A stretch of 64,000 bases of DNA from positions 1-64,000 of the forward strand of contig JAHIVT010000097.1 of the NCBI GenBank assembly GCA_018816555.1, read 5' to 3'. This stretch comes from Pseudomonadota bacterium (GTDB lineage: Bacteria; Desulfobacterota; Desulfobulbia; Desulfobulbales; SURF-16). The notes below the pieces were generated by a model, which saw nothing but the letters and a program-made list of their open reading frames with translations, made no database searches and was not told the DNA's origin. Made by a program: the position numbers and the translations under genes. This document shows positions 53,056 through 62,346 of this stretch, piece after piece (the stretch's first letter is position 1; every line of letters starts with the position of its first letter).

Positions 53056-54891
53056 ATGTGCGGCATAGTTGGCTATATCGGGCAGCGGCGTGTGGTGCCT
53101 ATTCTTCTTGAAGGTCTGAAAAGGCTTGAATACCGTGGGTATGATTCAGCCGGTCTTGTTTACCTGCAGGATGGCAGACTGCATAAATATCGCTGTGAAG
53201 GTAAGTTGGCAAATCTGGAAGAGGTGATGGATAAGGTGCTCACTGACAGTACTGTCGGCCTTGGCCATACCCGCTGGGCAACCCATGGACCGCCCTCTGA
53301 AGCCAATGCCCATCCCCACAGCGATTGCAGTGGCGAGTTGGTGGTGGTTCATAACGGCATCATCGAGAATTTTCAAACGCTGCGGGAAAAGCTCATTGGC
53401 CAGGGCCATGTCTTTACCTCTCAAACCGACACAGAGGTGCTGGCCCATCTGATCGAAGAACATCTGCAGGGGGATTTGGTCAAAGCGGTACGGGAAGCCT
53501 TAAAAGAGGTGGAAGGGTCATTTGCCCTGGGAGTAATGTGGCTTAAACAGCCTGATCGGCTTGTGGCTGCGCGCTATCAGAGTCCTCTTGTGCTGGGTGT
53601 GCATGAAGGTGGATCATTCATGGCATCTGACATTCCGGCACTTCTTCCCTTCACCCGGGATGTTATTTTTCTCGATGATGGGGAGATGGCAGTGCTGCAG
53701 GGACATACATTGCAAATTTTCCGGCTTGATGATGGAAAGCCGGTGGAAAAGGCCGTGCAGCATATTGACTGGAATGCCGGCATGGCGGAAAAATCAGGTT
53801 ACCGCCATTTCATGCTCAAGGAAATTTATGAACAGCCGCAGTCCATCTTGGATACCTTCCGGGGCAGGCTTGATCCGGAAACCGGCGAAGTGCAATTGCC
53901 TGAAATCGGCCTGAGCCAAGAAGAGCTCTGTTCGATTCGCCGTATCTCCCTGGTGGCATGCGGTACTTCCTGGCATGCTGCCCTGGTGGCGAAATATTGG
54001 CTGGAAAAGTGGGTAGGGCTGCCCGTAGAGGTGGATATTGCCTCGGAATTTCGCTACAGACGCTTATTATTGGGTCCCGAGGTGCTCGTCATCCCTATTT
54101 CCCAGTCAGGTGAAACCGCAGATACATTGGCTGGACTTCGTCTGGCTAAGAAACTTGGCTCTAAGGTCATTGCCATCTGTAATGTGGTGGGCAGCACAAT
54201 TACCCGTGAATCCGACGGAACGATTTATACCCACGCAGGACCGGAAATAGGCGTTGCCTCCACCAAGGCCTTTACCAGTCAGCTCACCGCCCTTTTCTTA
54301 CTGACCCTTTTCCTGGGGCAAGTGCGGGAAACCGTTTTGCCGGAAAAGGCGAGAGAGCTTGGCAAACAACTGATTGAACTGCCAGCGATTATTGAGCATG
54401 AACTGCCGCGGCTGCAGGAGCAGTTAAATGTTATTGCTGAAGAATTCTCCCGCAGTCGCGATTTTCTTTATCTCGGCAGGGGCGCCAACTTTCCCATCGC
54501 GCTGGAAGGGGCTTTAAAGCTTAAAGAGATTTCCTATATCCATGCAGAAGGATATGCCGCCGGAGAGCTGAAACATGGGCCAATTGCCCTGATTGACCGG
54601 GATATGCCCGTTCTTGCCCTGGCGCCGAAGGATAGCGTTTATGGCAAGCTGATTTCCAACGTGGAAGAGGTGAAGGCCCGGCATGGCAGAATGATCCTGG
54701 TGGGAAGCGCCTCTGATGACCGTCTTGCCCAACTCAGTGATTATGTGATCGGCCTGCCGGATGTCCATGAAGACCTGACGCCTTTGCTCTATGTCATACC
54801 CCTGCAGCTTCTTTCCTATCTGATTGCTAACCTCCGTGGCTGCGATGTGGATCAGCCGAGAAATCTGGCGAAAAGCGTTACCGTGGAGTGA
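53056..54891 (+). CDS. glmS: Glucosamine-6-phosphate synthase
   Basis: 611 residues. The N-terminal glutaminase begins with catalytic Cys2 (MCGIVGYIGQ), followed by RLEYRGYDSAG and GHTRWATHG. Two SIS domains follow (ACGTSWHAALVAKYW; PISQSGETADTL; GVASTKAFTSQ) and the C-terminus is LAKSVTVE. It makes glucosamine 6-phosphate from fructose 6-phosphate and glutamine, feeding UDP-GlcNAc. Inside this locus it probably boosts precursor supply. Its TGA stop overlaps the first base of repeat unit 1. I see no glmS ribozyme in the upstream 170 bp, which is repeat DNA. Confidence 0.97.
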   Translation: MCGIVGYIGQRRVVPILLEGLKRLEYRGYDSAGLVYLQDGRLHKYRCEGKLANLEEVMDKVLTDSTVGLGHTRWATHGPPSEANAHPHSDCSGELVVVHNGIIENFQTLREKLIGQGHVFTSQTDTEVLAHLIEEHLQGDLVKAVREALKEVEGSFALGVMWLKQPDRLVAARYQSPLVLGVHEGGSFMASDIPALLPFTRDVIFLDDGEMAVLQGHTLQIFRLDDGKPVEKAVQHIDWNAGMAEKSGYRHFMLKEIYEQPQSILDTFRGRLDPETGEVQLPEIGLSQEELCSIRRISLVACGTSWHAALVAKYWLEKWVGLPVEVDIASEFRYRRLLLGPEVLVIPISQSGETADTLAGLRLAKKLGSKVIAICNVVGSTITRESDGTIYTHAGPEIGVASTKAFTSQLTALFLLTLFLGQVRETVLPEKARELGKQLIELPAIIEHELPRLQEQLNVIAEEFSRSRDFLYLGRGANFPIALEGALKLKEISYIHAEGYAAGELKHGPIALIDRDMPVLALAPKDSVYGKLISNVEEVKARHGRMILVGSASDDRLAQLSDYVIGLPDVHEDLTPLLYVIPLQLLSYLIANLRGCDVDQPRNLAKSVTVE

Positions 54892-55039
54892 TGAATAAAA
54901 CCACAGAGCGCACAGAGACCACAGAGAAAGATTTTTAAAAAAATACAGAATTAAACGGGTAGTTTTGATTAGATATATTTATTGTAATCTCCGTGAGATC
55001 TACGCTCTCTGTGGTTGAAAAGGGTGGTGACAAGGAATG
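54891..55039 (+). repeat. Family A unit 1 (deletion derivative of the GxxExxY element)
   Basis: 149 bp. Starts ATGAATAAAACCACAGAG like the GxxExxY gene, then jumps to a stretch equal to codons ~132-141 of that gene (AATTAAACGG-GTAGTTTT-GATTAG) and ends CTCTCTGTGGTTGAAAAGGG. The first base is the last base of the glmS stop codon. Confidence 0.85.
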
Positions 55040-55186
55040 ATGAAAAACCATAGAGCGCACCGAGACCACAGAGAAAGATTTGTTTAAAAAAACAGAATTA
55101 AGCATGTAGTTTTGATTAGATATATTTATTGTAATCTCCGTGAGATCTACGCTCTCTGTGGTTGAAAAGGGTGGTGACAAGGAATA
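55040..55186 (+). repeat. Family A unit 2 (deletion derivative)
   Basis: 147 bp, nearly identical to unit 1 in its right half (from TTTTGATTAGATATATT through GGTGGTGACAAGGAAT), with more change in the left words (CCATAGAGCGCACCGAGACC). Confidence 0.85.
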
Positions 55187-55335
55187 ATGAATAAAACCAC
55201 AGAGTGCACAGTGACCACAGAGTAAGATTTTAAAAAAAAATGCATAATTAAGCAGTTAGTTTTGATTAGAGATATTTTTTAAATCTCTGTGATCTCTGTG
55301 CGCTCTGTGGTTGAAAAGAGGGGTGACATGCAATA
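55187..55335 (+). repeat. Family A unit 3 (deletion derivative)
   Basis: 149 bp. More diverged than units 1 and 2 (AATCTCTGTGATCTCTGTG in the right arm, GGGGTGACATGCAATA junction), so the array did not arise in one step. Its junction is the leader of the intact gene in unit 4. Confidence 0.85.
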
Positions 55336-55761
55336 ATGAATAAAACCACAGAGAGCAGAGAGACTTCAGAGAAAGGTTTTGAGAAAGAAATAATAAACCA
55401 GATTACCGAAAAAATTATTGGAGCCGCAATAAACGTCCATAGGGAATTGGGACCGGGGCTTCTGGAGTCAGCTTATGAAATCTGCCTGGCCTATGAGTTG
55501 GCAGAGATGGGTTTATCCGTAGAGCGTCAGAGGCCTTTACCTGTTCTATACAAGAGAGTTCGGCTTGACTGTGGGTATAGACTGGATTTGCTGGTTGAGA
55601 ATAAAGTTGTGGTTGAATTGAAGTCTGTAGAGAAAATTGAGCCGATTCATGTCGCGCAAGTGCTTTCCTATTTAAAATTATCAGGCTGCAGCGTGGGTTT
55701 GCTGATAAATTTTAATGTCAAAATCCTTAAATATGGAATTAAACGGTTAGTTTTTGATTAA
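55336..55761 (+). CDS. GxxExxY family protein, predicted PD-(D/E)XK nuclease
   Basis: 141 residues. The family motif is GLLESAY (41-47). A PD-(D/E)XK-type core is visible: RLDLLVENKVVVELKSV, with Asp84 and Glu94-x-Lys96, then HVAQVLSYL (Gln108, Tyr112), as in Pfam PDDEXK_3. The function is unknown. The first 13 codons (MNKTTESRETSEK) are the left end of the family A repeat, and the last ten codons (YGIKRLVFD) are also found in the three gene-less units upstream, so the gene is cargo, or the parent, of the repeat. Not related to sugar synthesis. Confidence 0.9.
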   Translation: MNKTTESRETSEKGFEKEIINQITEKIIGAAINVHRELGPGLLESAYEICLAYELAEMGLSVERQRPLPVLYKRVRLDCGYRLDLLVENKVVVELKSVEKIEPIHVAQVLSYLKLSGCSVGLLINFNVKILKYGIKRLVFD

Positions 55762-55812
55762 ATATCATTTTTTAATCTCTGCGGGCTCTGTGCTCTCTGT
55801 GGTTAAAAAGAG
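55336..55812 (+). repeat. Family A unit 4, full-length element carrying the GxxExxY gene
   Basis: Left end ACCACAGAGAGCAGAGAG (55345 onwards), gene body, then right end CTCTGCGGGCTCTGTGC followed by TCTCTGTGGTTAAAAAGAGG (to 55812). Right end stops 14 bp before the next start codon, as at queC. Confidence 0.85.
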
Positions 55813-55826
55813 GAATACGGTAGATA

Positions 55827-56783
55827 ATGAAAATTCTTGTCACAGGCGGCGCCGGATTTATCGGCTCAAATGTCGTTGATGCCTACCTTGAAGCCGGCCA
55901 TGATGTCTATATCATGGATAATCTTTTCAGCGGCAAATGGGAAAATATCAATCCCAAGGCAAAGTTTTACCTGATGGATATCCGTTCCGCAGAGGTTGCC
56001 AAGGTTTTTGAAAAGGAAAAATTTGATTTGATCAATCACCATGCGGCCCAGATGTCTGTACCAGCTTCGGTGGAAAATCCACTTTTTGATGCGGATGTCA
56101 ATGTTAAAGGATTTATTAACCTGCTTGAGGCGGCAAAAGCTACAGGAGTTAAAAAGGTCATATTTATCTCATCAGGAGGAGCGATATACGGTGAGGCAGA
56201 GGAGTTTCCCACCTCGGAAAAATCACCGGCCTTGCCGCTCTCACCTTATGCAATTACCAAATCAGTTTCGGAACAGTATCTCGCCTTTTACCGGCATCAG
56301 TTCGGTTTGGATTACACTATCCTGCGCTATGCCAATGTTTACGGCCCCAGGCAGATACCCCATGGAGAAGCAGGGGTAGTGGCGGTCTTTATGGATAGAT
56401 TGCTGGCCGGTCAAGCCTGCTCAGTCTATCATTACCCCAATGAGCCGAGGGGAATGACAAGGGACTATTGCTTTGTCGGCGATATTGTCCAGGCAAATAT
56501 GCTGGCACTTGGCAAAGGCAGCGGTGGAGCTTTTAATATCGGGACGGGAATAGAGACACATACGGCAGATCTTTTTGTTGAGGTATTTGCAGCCATGAAA
56601 AAGGCAAAATCTGACTTGAATGAGGAGTTGCTGAAGTTTAACCGCGGTGCTGCCCGATTGGGAGATCTGACAAAAAGCTGTCTGCTCTGTGATAAGGCGA
56701 AACAGGAACTCGGTTTTGCGCCAAGATTTTCCCTGTCCCAAGGGCTGGAAAAAACAGTTACCTGGCGTCTCGGAAATAAATAA
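55827..56783 (+). CDS. NAD-dependent sugar-nucleotide epimerase/dehydratase (GalE-like)
   Basis: 318 residues, extended SDR. NAD motif TGGAGFIGSNVVDAYL at the N-terminus; ISSGGAIYGEAEEFP (Ser) and SPYAITKSVSEQYL (YxxxK) hold the catalytic residues. Similar to UDP-glucose 4-epimerases of archaeal and anaerobic type (GFVGDIVQAN-like CFVGDIVQANMLAL). It probably interconverts UDP-Glc/UDP-Gal or the N-acetyl forms. Its leader consists of the right end of family A unit 4. Confidence 0.85.
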   Translation: MKILVTGGAGFIGSNVVDAYLEAGHDVYIMDNLFSGKWENINPKAKFYLMDIRSAEVAKVFEKEKFDLINHHAAQMSVPASVENPLFDADVNVKGFINLLEAAKATGVKKVIFISSGGAIYGEAEEFPTSEKSPALPLSPYAITKSVSEQYLAFYRHQFGLDYTILRYANVYGPRQIPHGEAGVVAVFMDRLLAGQACSVYHYPNEPRGMTRDYCFVGDIVQANMLALGKGSGGAFNIGTGIETHTADLFVEVFAAMKKAKSDLNEELLKFNRGAARLGDLTKSCLLCDKAKQELGFAPRFSLSQGLEKTVTWRLGNK

Positions 56784-56848
56784 ACTTGCGGCTTTTTTTA
56801 GTGCTCATCTCGGCCTTTGTGCCTGCGCAGATAAAAGGAGTATATTGA

Positions 56849-58132
56849 ATGGAAGCAACTATTGCAGTTGTCGGTCTGGGCTATGTTGGCCTGCCCCTGG
56901 CGGTGACTTTTGGCAAGTTTTTCCCGACCATTGGTTTTGACATCAAAGAACAGGCCATAAAAAGCTACAATAATGGGGTTGATCCAAACGGCGAGGTTTC
57001 AGCCGAGGGGTTTCACGCCGCTTCGCAGATTTCATTCACCAGTAATCCAGCCGCCATTGCCCGAGCTGATTTTATTGTAGTAGCAGTGCCCACTCCCATT
57101 GATAATGCCCGGCAGCCTGATCTCTCTCCTTTGAAAGGGGCAAGTGTCACGGTGGGAAAAAATATGAAAAAAGGCGCTGTGGTTGTCTTTGAGTCCACGG
57201 TCTATCCCGGAACCACGGAAGAGGTGTGCGTGCCGATTCTGGAGAGAGAGTCGGGAATGCAGTGGAAGCGGGATTTTTATGTGGGCTACTCTCCTGAGCG
57301 CATTAACCCGGGGGACAAAGAACACACCTTGACCAGGATTGTCAAGGTGGTATCAGGTGATACCGATGAAACCCTGGAAAAGGTCGCCGGGCTTTATGGG
57401 GCAATTATTGAGGCAGGGATATACCGTGCCGGCAGTATTAAAGAGGCGGAGGCTGCCAAGGTAATTGAGAATACCCAGCGTGATCTGAACATTGCGCTGA
57501 TGAACGAGTTGGCCGTTATATTCGACCATCTGGAGATAGATACCTTGAATGTTCTCAAGGCGGCAGGGACCAAATGGAATTTTCTGCCCTTCAGGCCAGG
57601 CCTTGTCGGAGGTCACTGTATCGGGGTTGATCCCTATTATCTGACCTATAAGGCGGAAACCGTCGGTTATCATCCCCAGGTAATTCTGGCCGGCCGCCGA
57701 ATCAATGATGGCATGGGAAAATTTATCGCTGAGAAAACGGTAAAACTTATGCTTGCCGGAGGGATTAATCTGCAGCAAGCCAGGGTGGGGATTTTTGGGC
57801 TGACCTTTAAGGAGAATTGTCCGGATTTGCGGAATTCCAAGGTTTTTGATATTATTCATGAGCTGCAGAGTTTTGGTATAAAGCCTCTTGTCCATGACCC
57901 TCGGGCTGATCGATCTGATCTGCAACGATACTTTGGTGTAACACCCTCTGATCTGGAGGAAATGCAAGACCTCGCTGCCTTGATTTTTGCTGTGCCTCAT
58001 AGGGAATATTTGGCAAGACCGTTGCTGGATTTCACCGGGCGGCTCGTTGATGGTGGTTGCCTCATTGATGTCAAATCAGTCCTTGATGTAGACGATGTGC
58101 GGCAGAGCGGGGTGAATTTCTGGCGACTTTAA
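56849..58132 (+). CDS. tviB: UDP-N-acetyl-hexosamine 6-dehydrogenase (TviB/WbpA type)
   Basis: 427 residues, the length of TviB/WbpA. NAD motif VVGLGYVGLPLAV; FESTVYPGTTEEV; YSPERINPGDKEH; catalytic cysteine in GGHCIGVDPYYL; C-terminal LTFKENCPDLRNSKV. It oxidises UDP-GlcNAc or UDP-GalNAc to the uronic acid. AAAGGAG before the ATG. Paired with the following C4-epimerase as in Vi antigen synthesis. Confidence 0.9.
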   Translation: MEATIAVVGLGYVGLPLAVTFGKFFPTIGFDIKEQAIKSYNNGVDPNGEVSAEGFHAASQISFTSNPAAIARADFIVVAVPTPIDNARQPDLSPLKGASVTVGKNMKKGAVVVFESTVYPGTTEEVCVPILERESGMQWKRDFYVGYSPERINPGDKEHTLTRIVKVVSGDTDETLEKVAGLYGAIIEAGIYRAGSIKEAEAAKVIENTQRDLNIALMNELAVIFDHLEIDTLNVLKAAGTKWNFLPFRPGLVGGHCIGVDPYYLTYKAETVGYHPQVILAGRRINDGMGKFIAEKTVKLMLAGGINLQQARVGIFGLTFKENCPDLRNSKVFDIIHELQSFGIKPLVHDPRADRSDLQRYFGVTPSDLEEMQDLAALIFAVPHREYLARPLLDFTGRLVDGGCLIDVKSVLDVDDVRQSGVNFWRL

Positions 58133-58150
58133 TATCCAAAAGTTTTTTTC

Positions 58151-58178
58151 ACCACAGAGATCACAGAGATCACAGAGA
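58151..58178 (+). repeat. Family A repeat, left end only
   Basis: ACCACAGAGATCACAGAG followed by ATCACAGAGAAAT, three iterations of the CACAGAGA word, with no matching right end. Confidence 0.7.
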
Positions 58179-58215
58179 AATATTTTTTATTACAGTGATT
58201 CCAAATGCCAATAAA

Positions 58216-58238
58216 TCGCGGGCATGGCCCGCTCCTAC
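58216..58238 (+). repeat. GC-rich 23-bp repeat, solo arm
   Basis: TCGCGGGCATGGCCCGCTCC + TAC; identical to the right arm of the palindrome at 59480-59551. Confidence 0.8.
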
Positions 58239-58324
58239 ACCGAAAGAGGATTTCCTGGGGGCCAGGAATGACAATCCAAGGCTCCAACTGTTTATTGGCA
58301 ACGAATTTATAAAGAGAGTGATAA

Positions 58325-59353
58325 GTGACCCAATACGAAAAACTGAAAAATGAATTAAGGCAAGCACCGCGACACTGGCTGGTGACCGGGGTGGCCGGTT
58401 TTATCGGCTCCAATCTACTTGAGACCCTTTTAAAACTTGATCAGCATGTGGTCGGGCTTGATAATTTTTCCACCGGCTTCCAGCATAATTTTGATGAGGT
58501 GCAGCAGCTTGTCAGTGACCAACAATGGCAACGGTTTTCCTTTGTCCAAGGTGACATTCGTGATCTGGCCACCTGCCGGGATGTTTGCGGTGAGGTTGAT
58601 TTTGTCCTTCATCAGGCTGCACTCGGTTCTGTGCCCCGGTCCATCGAGGATCCTTTGCTTACCAATGAGAACAATCTGACCGGTTTTCTCAATATGCTGG
58701 TGGCAGCGCGTGATGCCAAGGTGCAGCGTTTTGTTTATGCCGCCTCAAGTTCGACCTATGGAGATCATCCTGATCTACCCAAGGTGGAAGATAAAATCGG
58801 CAAACCCCTATCCCCATATGCGGTCACTAAATATGTAAACGAGCTGTATGCGGATGTTTTTGCCAGAACCTACGGCTTTCAAACCATCGGTCTGCGCTAT
58901 TTCAATATTTTCGGCAGGCGTCAGGATCCCAACGGAGCCTATGCCGCAGTCATGCCGAAATGGTTTTCGGCGCTCATCCGTGGTGAGGAGCTTTTTATTA
59001 ATGGGGATGGTGAAACAAGTCGAGATTTTTGTTATATTGACAACTGCGTACAGGGGAACCTGCTTGCCGCCACAGTCGCAAATCCTGCAGCCTTGAATCA
59101 GGTTTATAACATCGCCTTCGGGGCAAGAACAACCTTGAACGAGTTGTTCAATCTTATCCAACAGCGCGTGCTCGCCATCATGCCGGAGATAAAGGCGACA
59201 ACTCCTACGTATCGTGATTTCCGGCCTGGGGATGTTCGTCATTCACTGGCTGACATCAGTAAGGCACACACCCTGTTAGGCTATGAGCCGCTCTATTCCG
59301 TAAAGGATGGACTGGATCAGGCAGCTGAGTGGTATGTGGGACAGCTTAGGTGA
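58325..59353 (+). CDS. tviC: UDP-HexNAc(A) C4-epimerase (TviC/WbpP type)
   Basis: 342 residues from GTG. The N-terminal extension [20 protein letters not shown] before the NAD motif [13 protein letters not shown] is characteristic of WbpP/TviC. Catalytic [15 protein letters not shown] and [12 protein letters not shown]; then [20 protein letters not shown] and [16 protein letters not shown]. With the preceding dehydrogenase it would give UDP-GalNAcA. The 192-bp gap before it is repeat DNA. Confidence 0.9.
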   Translation: MTQYEKLKNELRQAPRHWLVTGVAGFIGSNLLETLLKLDQHVVGLDNFSTGFQHNFDEVQQLVSDQQWQRFSFVQGDIRDLATCRDVCGEVDFVLHQAALGSVPRSIEDPLLTNENNLTGFLNMLVAARDAKVQRFVYAASSSTYGDHPDLPKVEDKIGKPLSPYAVTKYVNELYADVFARTYGFQTIGLRYFNIFGRRQDPNGAYAAVMPKWFSALIRGEELFINGDGETSRDFCYIDNCVQGNLLAATVANPAALNQVYNIAFGARTTLNELFNLIQQRVLAIMPEIKATTPTYRDFRPGDVRHSLADISKAHTLLGYEPLYSVKDGLDQAAEWYVGQLR

Positions 59354-59405
59354 ATAGTCTGTAGGTATTTAGGTAAATAGTCTGTAGGTTTTTAGGTGGA
59401 TAGGA
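59348..59405. repeat. Family B repeat, copy 2, left part
   Basis: GTGAATAGTCTGTAGGTATT and again AATAGTCTGTAGGTTTTTAG with GGTGGATAGG: tandem left words after the TviC-like gene. Confidence 0.75.
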
Positions 59406-59479
59406 AAATCCAAAGCGGTTGCCAACAGGTTAACCGCCATTTCCGCGAGCGGGAACAACAAGGTATGAAAGTTCGTGGG

Positions 59480-59551
59480 GTAGGAGCGGGCCATGCCCGC
59501 GACCTTTGGCATTGCCAAAACACCGTTATCGCGGGCATGGCCCGCTCCTAC
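59480..59551. repeat. GC-rich palindrome with 23-bp perfect arms
   Basis: Arms 59480-59502 (GTAGGAGCGGGCCATGCCCG...) and 59529-59551 are exact reverse complements with a 26-bp loop. One arm recurs at 58216. It is a REP/BIME-like unit nested between the two halves of family B copy 2. Confidence 0.85.
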
Positions 59552-59624
59552 TGCAGGATGCATTATCTTTGGAAAGGGCTTTCATATAAAACAGTTATAG
59601 GCTGATCGAACATGCATTTAAGAC

Positions 59625-59693
59625 GTCATTCCGGGCAAAAGAACCGCTACCCGGAATCTATGCATTTTTGATTTCCAGCTTTGTGGGAATGAC
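59625..59693. repeat. Short repeat with GTCATTCC/GGAATGAC ends
   Basis: GTCATTCC (59625) and GGAATGAC (ending 59693) are inverted ends; an inner CCGGG...CCCGG pair supports a folded unit. A GGAATGAC end also occurs near 58266. Confidence 0.55.
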
Positions 59694-59746
59694 ATGATGG
59701 TGTCATCTTTATTGCAAACAGAATAACAACCCCGGTATTTACGGCT

Positions 59747-59827
59747 ATTAGACTAAACACCTACAGACTATCAACCTAACCGGACAATTGCTAACAGACT
59801 AAACACCTTCAGACTATAAACCTAATT
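59747..59827. repeat. Family B repeat, copy 2, right part
   Basis: TTAGACTAAACACCTACAGA with CTATCAACCT, then AACAGACTAAACACCTTCAG with CTATAAACCT. Ends directly before the epimerase ATG at 59830, so the repeat forms its leader. Confidence 0.75.
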
Positions 59828-59829
59828 AC

Positions 59830-60843
59830 ATGGAAATAAAAAAAGTACTTATCACCGGGGCGGCCGGCTTCATCGGTTTCTTCCTGGCTAAACGCCTTCT
59901 GTCTGACGGTATTGAAGTTGTCGGGCTCGATAATCTCAATGATTATTACGATCCGGCATTAAAAAGAAGTCGGCTTGCGCAGTTATCTCCACTGCGCGGG
60001 TTTGACTTCGTGCAGATGGATTTGGCTGACCGTAAGGCTGTGGCTGAGCTTTTCACTCGCCACAGTTTTGATGCCGTCGTCAACCTGGCGGCCCAGGCGG
60101 GAGTGCGTTATTCCCTGGAAAATCCCCATTCTTATGTGGACAGTAATGTTGTAGGTTTTGTGAATATCCTTGAGGGTTGCCGGCATAATGGTGTCAAGCA
60201 TCTCGTTTTTGCCTCGTCAAGTTCCGTCTATGGCGGCAATACCAAAATGCCGTTTTCCGTTCATGATAATGTTGATCATCCCGTCTCGCTCTATGCTGCC
60301 ACCAAGAAAGCAAATGAGCTAATGGCCCATACTTACAGTCACTTGTATGGCCTGCCTTCCACCGGTTTGCGCTTTTTCACGGTATATGGCCCATGGGGCC
60401 GGCCTGATATGGCTTATTTCCTTTTCACCAAAGCCATTTTGGCAGGTAAACCGATTAAGGTGTTCAACCATGGCAAAATGAAGCGGGATTTTACCTATAT
60501 TGATGATATTGTGGAAGGTGTGCAGCGGGTCATCCACAAGATTCCCGCTTCAGATCCGGCGTGGAATAGAGATAATCCTGACCCGGCCACCAGTTATTGC
60601 CCGTATCGCATCTATAATATCGGCAATAACCAGCAGGAAACCCTGATGCATTTTATCGAGGTGCTTGAAGATTGTCTGGGTAAGAAGGCGGAAAAGGAAT
60701 TTTTGCCCATGCAGAATGGCGATGTGCCGGCAACCTATGCTAATGTGGATGATCTTGTCCGGGATGTGGGGTTTAAACCAACCACCACCATCGAGGAAGG
60801 TTTACACAGGTTTGTGGAGTGGTACCAGGGATATTATAAATAA
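59830..60843 (+). CDS. UDP-glucuronate 4-epimerase (LpsL/Cap1J type)
   Basis: 337 residues, extended [19 protein letters not shown] (NAD), [18 protein letters not shown] (diagnostic of UDP-GlcA epimerases), [64 protein letters not shown]. It converts UDP-GlcA to UDP-GalA. No Shine-Dalgarno is seen; the leader is family B DNA. Confidence 0.92.
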   Translation: MEIKKVLITGAAGFIGFFLAKRLLSDGIEVVGLDNLNDYYDPALKRSRLAQLSPLRGFDFVQMDLADRKAVAELFTRHSFDAVVNLAAQAGVRYSLENPHSYVDSNVVGFVNILEGCRHNGVKHLVFASSSSVYGGNTKMPFSVHDNVDHPVSLYAATKKANELMAHTYSHLYGLPSTGLRFFTVYGPWGRPDMAYFLFTKAILAGKPIKVFNHGKMKRDFTYIDDIVEGVQRVIHKIPASDPAWNRDNPDPATSYCPYRIYNIGNNQQETLMHFIEVLEDCLGKKAEKEFLPMQNGDVPATYANVDDLVRDVGFKPTTTIEEGLHRFVEWYQGYYK

Positions 60844-60846
60844 CTT

Positions 60847-60981
60847 CTCAGGTGGATAGTCTGTAGGTTTTTAGGTGTTTAGGGGAAGAGTCTTTAGGTG
60901 TTTAGCAGATAGGGAGATAATCGAGCTGTTGCTAACAGACTAAACACCTTTAGACTAAACACCTTCAGACTATCAACCTCG
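60847..60981. repeat. Family B repeat, copy 3 (no gene)
   Basis: Left TCAGGTGGATAGTCTGTAGG with iterated GTGTTTAG words, right AACAGACTAAACACCTTTAG and ACTAAACACCTTCAGACTAT. Fills the gap between the epimerase and ugd. Confidence 0.8.
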
Positions 60982-61034
60982 TCTTAGGATAACAGCTTTT
61001 CATCAACACTTAAATAAAGCGAGTCAACAGAAAA

Positions 61035-62342
61035 ATGAATATAACCATGATCGGCACCGGCTATGTCGGCCTTGTTACCGGGGCATGCCTTGCGGAATTC
61101 GGCCACCGGGTCATCTGCATGGACAAAGACACCAGTAAAATCGAACGCCTTCGTAACGGTGAGATCCCTATTTACGAACCGGGCTTGGATGCCCTGGTAG
61201 CCAAGAATGTCAAAGACGGTCGGTTGTCTTTTACCAGCAATATGGAAGAAAGCGTCAGTCAAGCCAAAGCTGTTTTCATCGCCGTGGGAACACCCTCATC
61301 CCGGCGTGGCGACGGCTATGCTGATTTGACCTATATTTATGCTGCGGCCAGGGATCTGGCTCCGTATTTAGGAAAATATACGGTGGTGGTTGATAAGAGC
61401 ACCGTCCCGGTTGGCACAGCCAGGCAGGTTGCCCGGGTCATAAAGGAGGCAAATCCTGCAGCGCAGTTTGATGTGGTTTCAAACCCGGAGTTTTTACGGG
61501 AGGGCGCGGCAATAAACGATTTCATGCGTCCGGACCGGGTGGTCATCGGAGTTGAGACGGAACGGGCAATCGATGTCATGAAGGAAATTTATAATCCTCT
61601 GTACCTGATCGCCACCCCATTTGTCATAACCGGACTTGAAACCGCCGAACTGATCAAGTATGCTGCAAATGCCTTTTTGTCGATCAAGATCTCGTTTATT
61701 AACGAGATGGCAAATGTGTGCGAGGCCTTGGGGGCGGACGTAATAGACCTGGCCAAAGCGGTTGGGCTTGATGGGCGAATCGGCCGCAAGTTTCTCCATC
61801 CAGGACCGGGCTATGGCGGTTCCTGTTTTCCCAAGGATACATTGGCATTGCTGCGTATTGCCCAGGAAAACGGGGTTCCCGTCCGTTCCGTTGAAGCGGC
61901 TGTGGAGGTTAATGCCGCACACAAGGCACGGATGGTCAAAAAGATCCGTGATGCCCTTGGCGGCTCTGAGGCAGGGAAAACAATTGGCGTGCTGGGCTTG
62001 ACATTTAAACCGGAAACAGATGATCTGCGGGATTCCCCTGCATTGACTATTTTGCCTCCACTTCTTGAAAAAGGTGCGAAAATACAGGCCCATGATCCCC
62101 AGGGAATGGCGGAAGCCGCCAAATTGTTTCCAGAATTCTCATATGTTAAAAATGCCTATGAGGCGAGTGAGAATGCTGATGTATTGGTTCTTTTTACGGA
62201 GTGGAATCAATATCGTGCCCTTGATCTCCAGGATTTGAAATCTAGAATGAAATCTCCTGTATTTGTCGACTTGCGTAATGTGTACAACCCGAAACAGATG
62301 AAAGAAGCTGGTTTTTCGTATGTGGGCGTGGGGAGAGGTTAA
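61035..62342 (+). CDS. ugd: UDP-glucose 6-dehydrogenase
   Basis: 435 residues. MIGTGYVGLVTGACLAEFGH at the N-terminus, VDKSTVPVGTA, SNPEFLREGAAINDF, GPGYGGSCFPKDT with the catalytic cysteine, and LTFKPETDDLRDSPAL. It makes UDP-GlcA, the substrate of the preceding epimerase. Together they supply uronic acids for an acidic polysaccharide. Confidence 0.96.
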   Translation: MNITMIGTGYVGLVTGACLAEFGHRVICMDKDTSKIERLRNGEIPIYEPGLDALVAKNVKDGRLSFTSNMEESVSQAKAVFIAVGTPSSRRGDGYADLTYIYAAARDLAPYLGKYTVVVDKSTVPVGTARQVARVIKEANPAAQFDVVSNPEFLREGAAINDFMRPDRVVIGVETERAIDVMKEIYNPLYLIATPFVITGLETAELIKYAANAFLSIKISFINEMANVCEALGADVIDLAKAVGLDGRIGRKFLHPGPGYGGSCFPKDTLALLRIAQENGVPVRSVEAAVEVNAAHKARMVKKIRDALGGSEAGKTIGVLGLTFKPETDDLRDSPALTILPPLLEKGAKIQAHDPQGMAEAAKLFPEFSYVKNAYEASENADVLVLFTEWNQYRALDLQDLKSRMKSPVFVDLRNVYNPKQMKEAGFSYVGVGRG

Positions 62343-62346
62343 AAAA

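Noticed and set aside
54935-55180. Minus-strand open frame of 81 codons across units 1 and 2
   Set aside because: It simply reads the tandem repeat twice; its two halves are near-identical and it has no ribosome binding site.
54891-55335. Tandem 148-bp units could be read as a CRISPR array
   Set aside because: Units are far longer than CRISPR repeats, have no unique spacers, and match the ends of the neighbouring gene; no cas genes are present.
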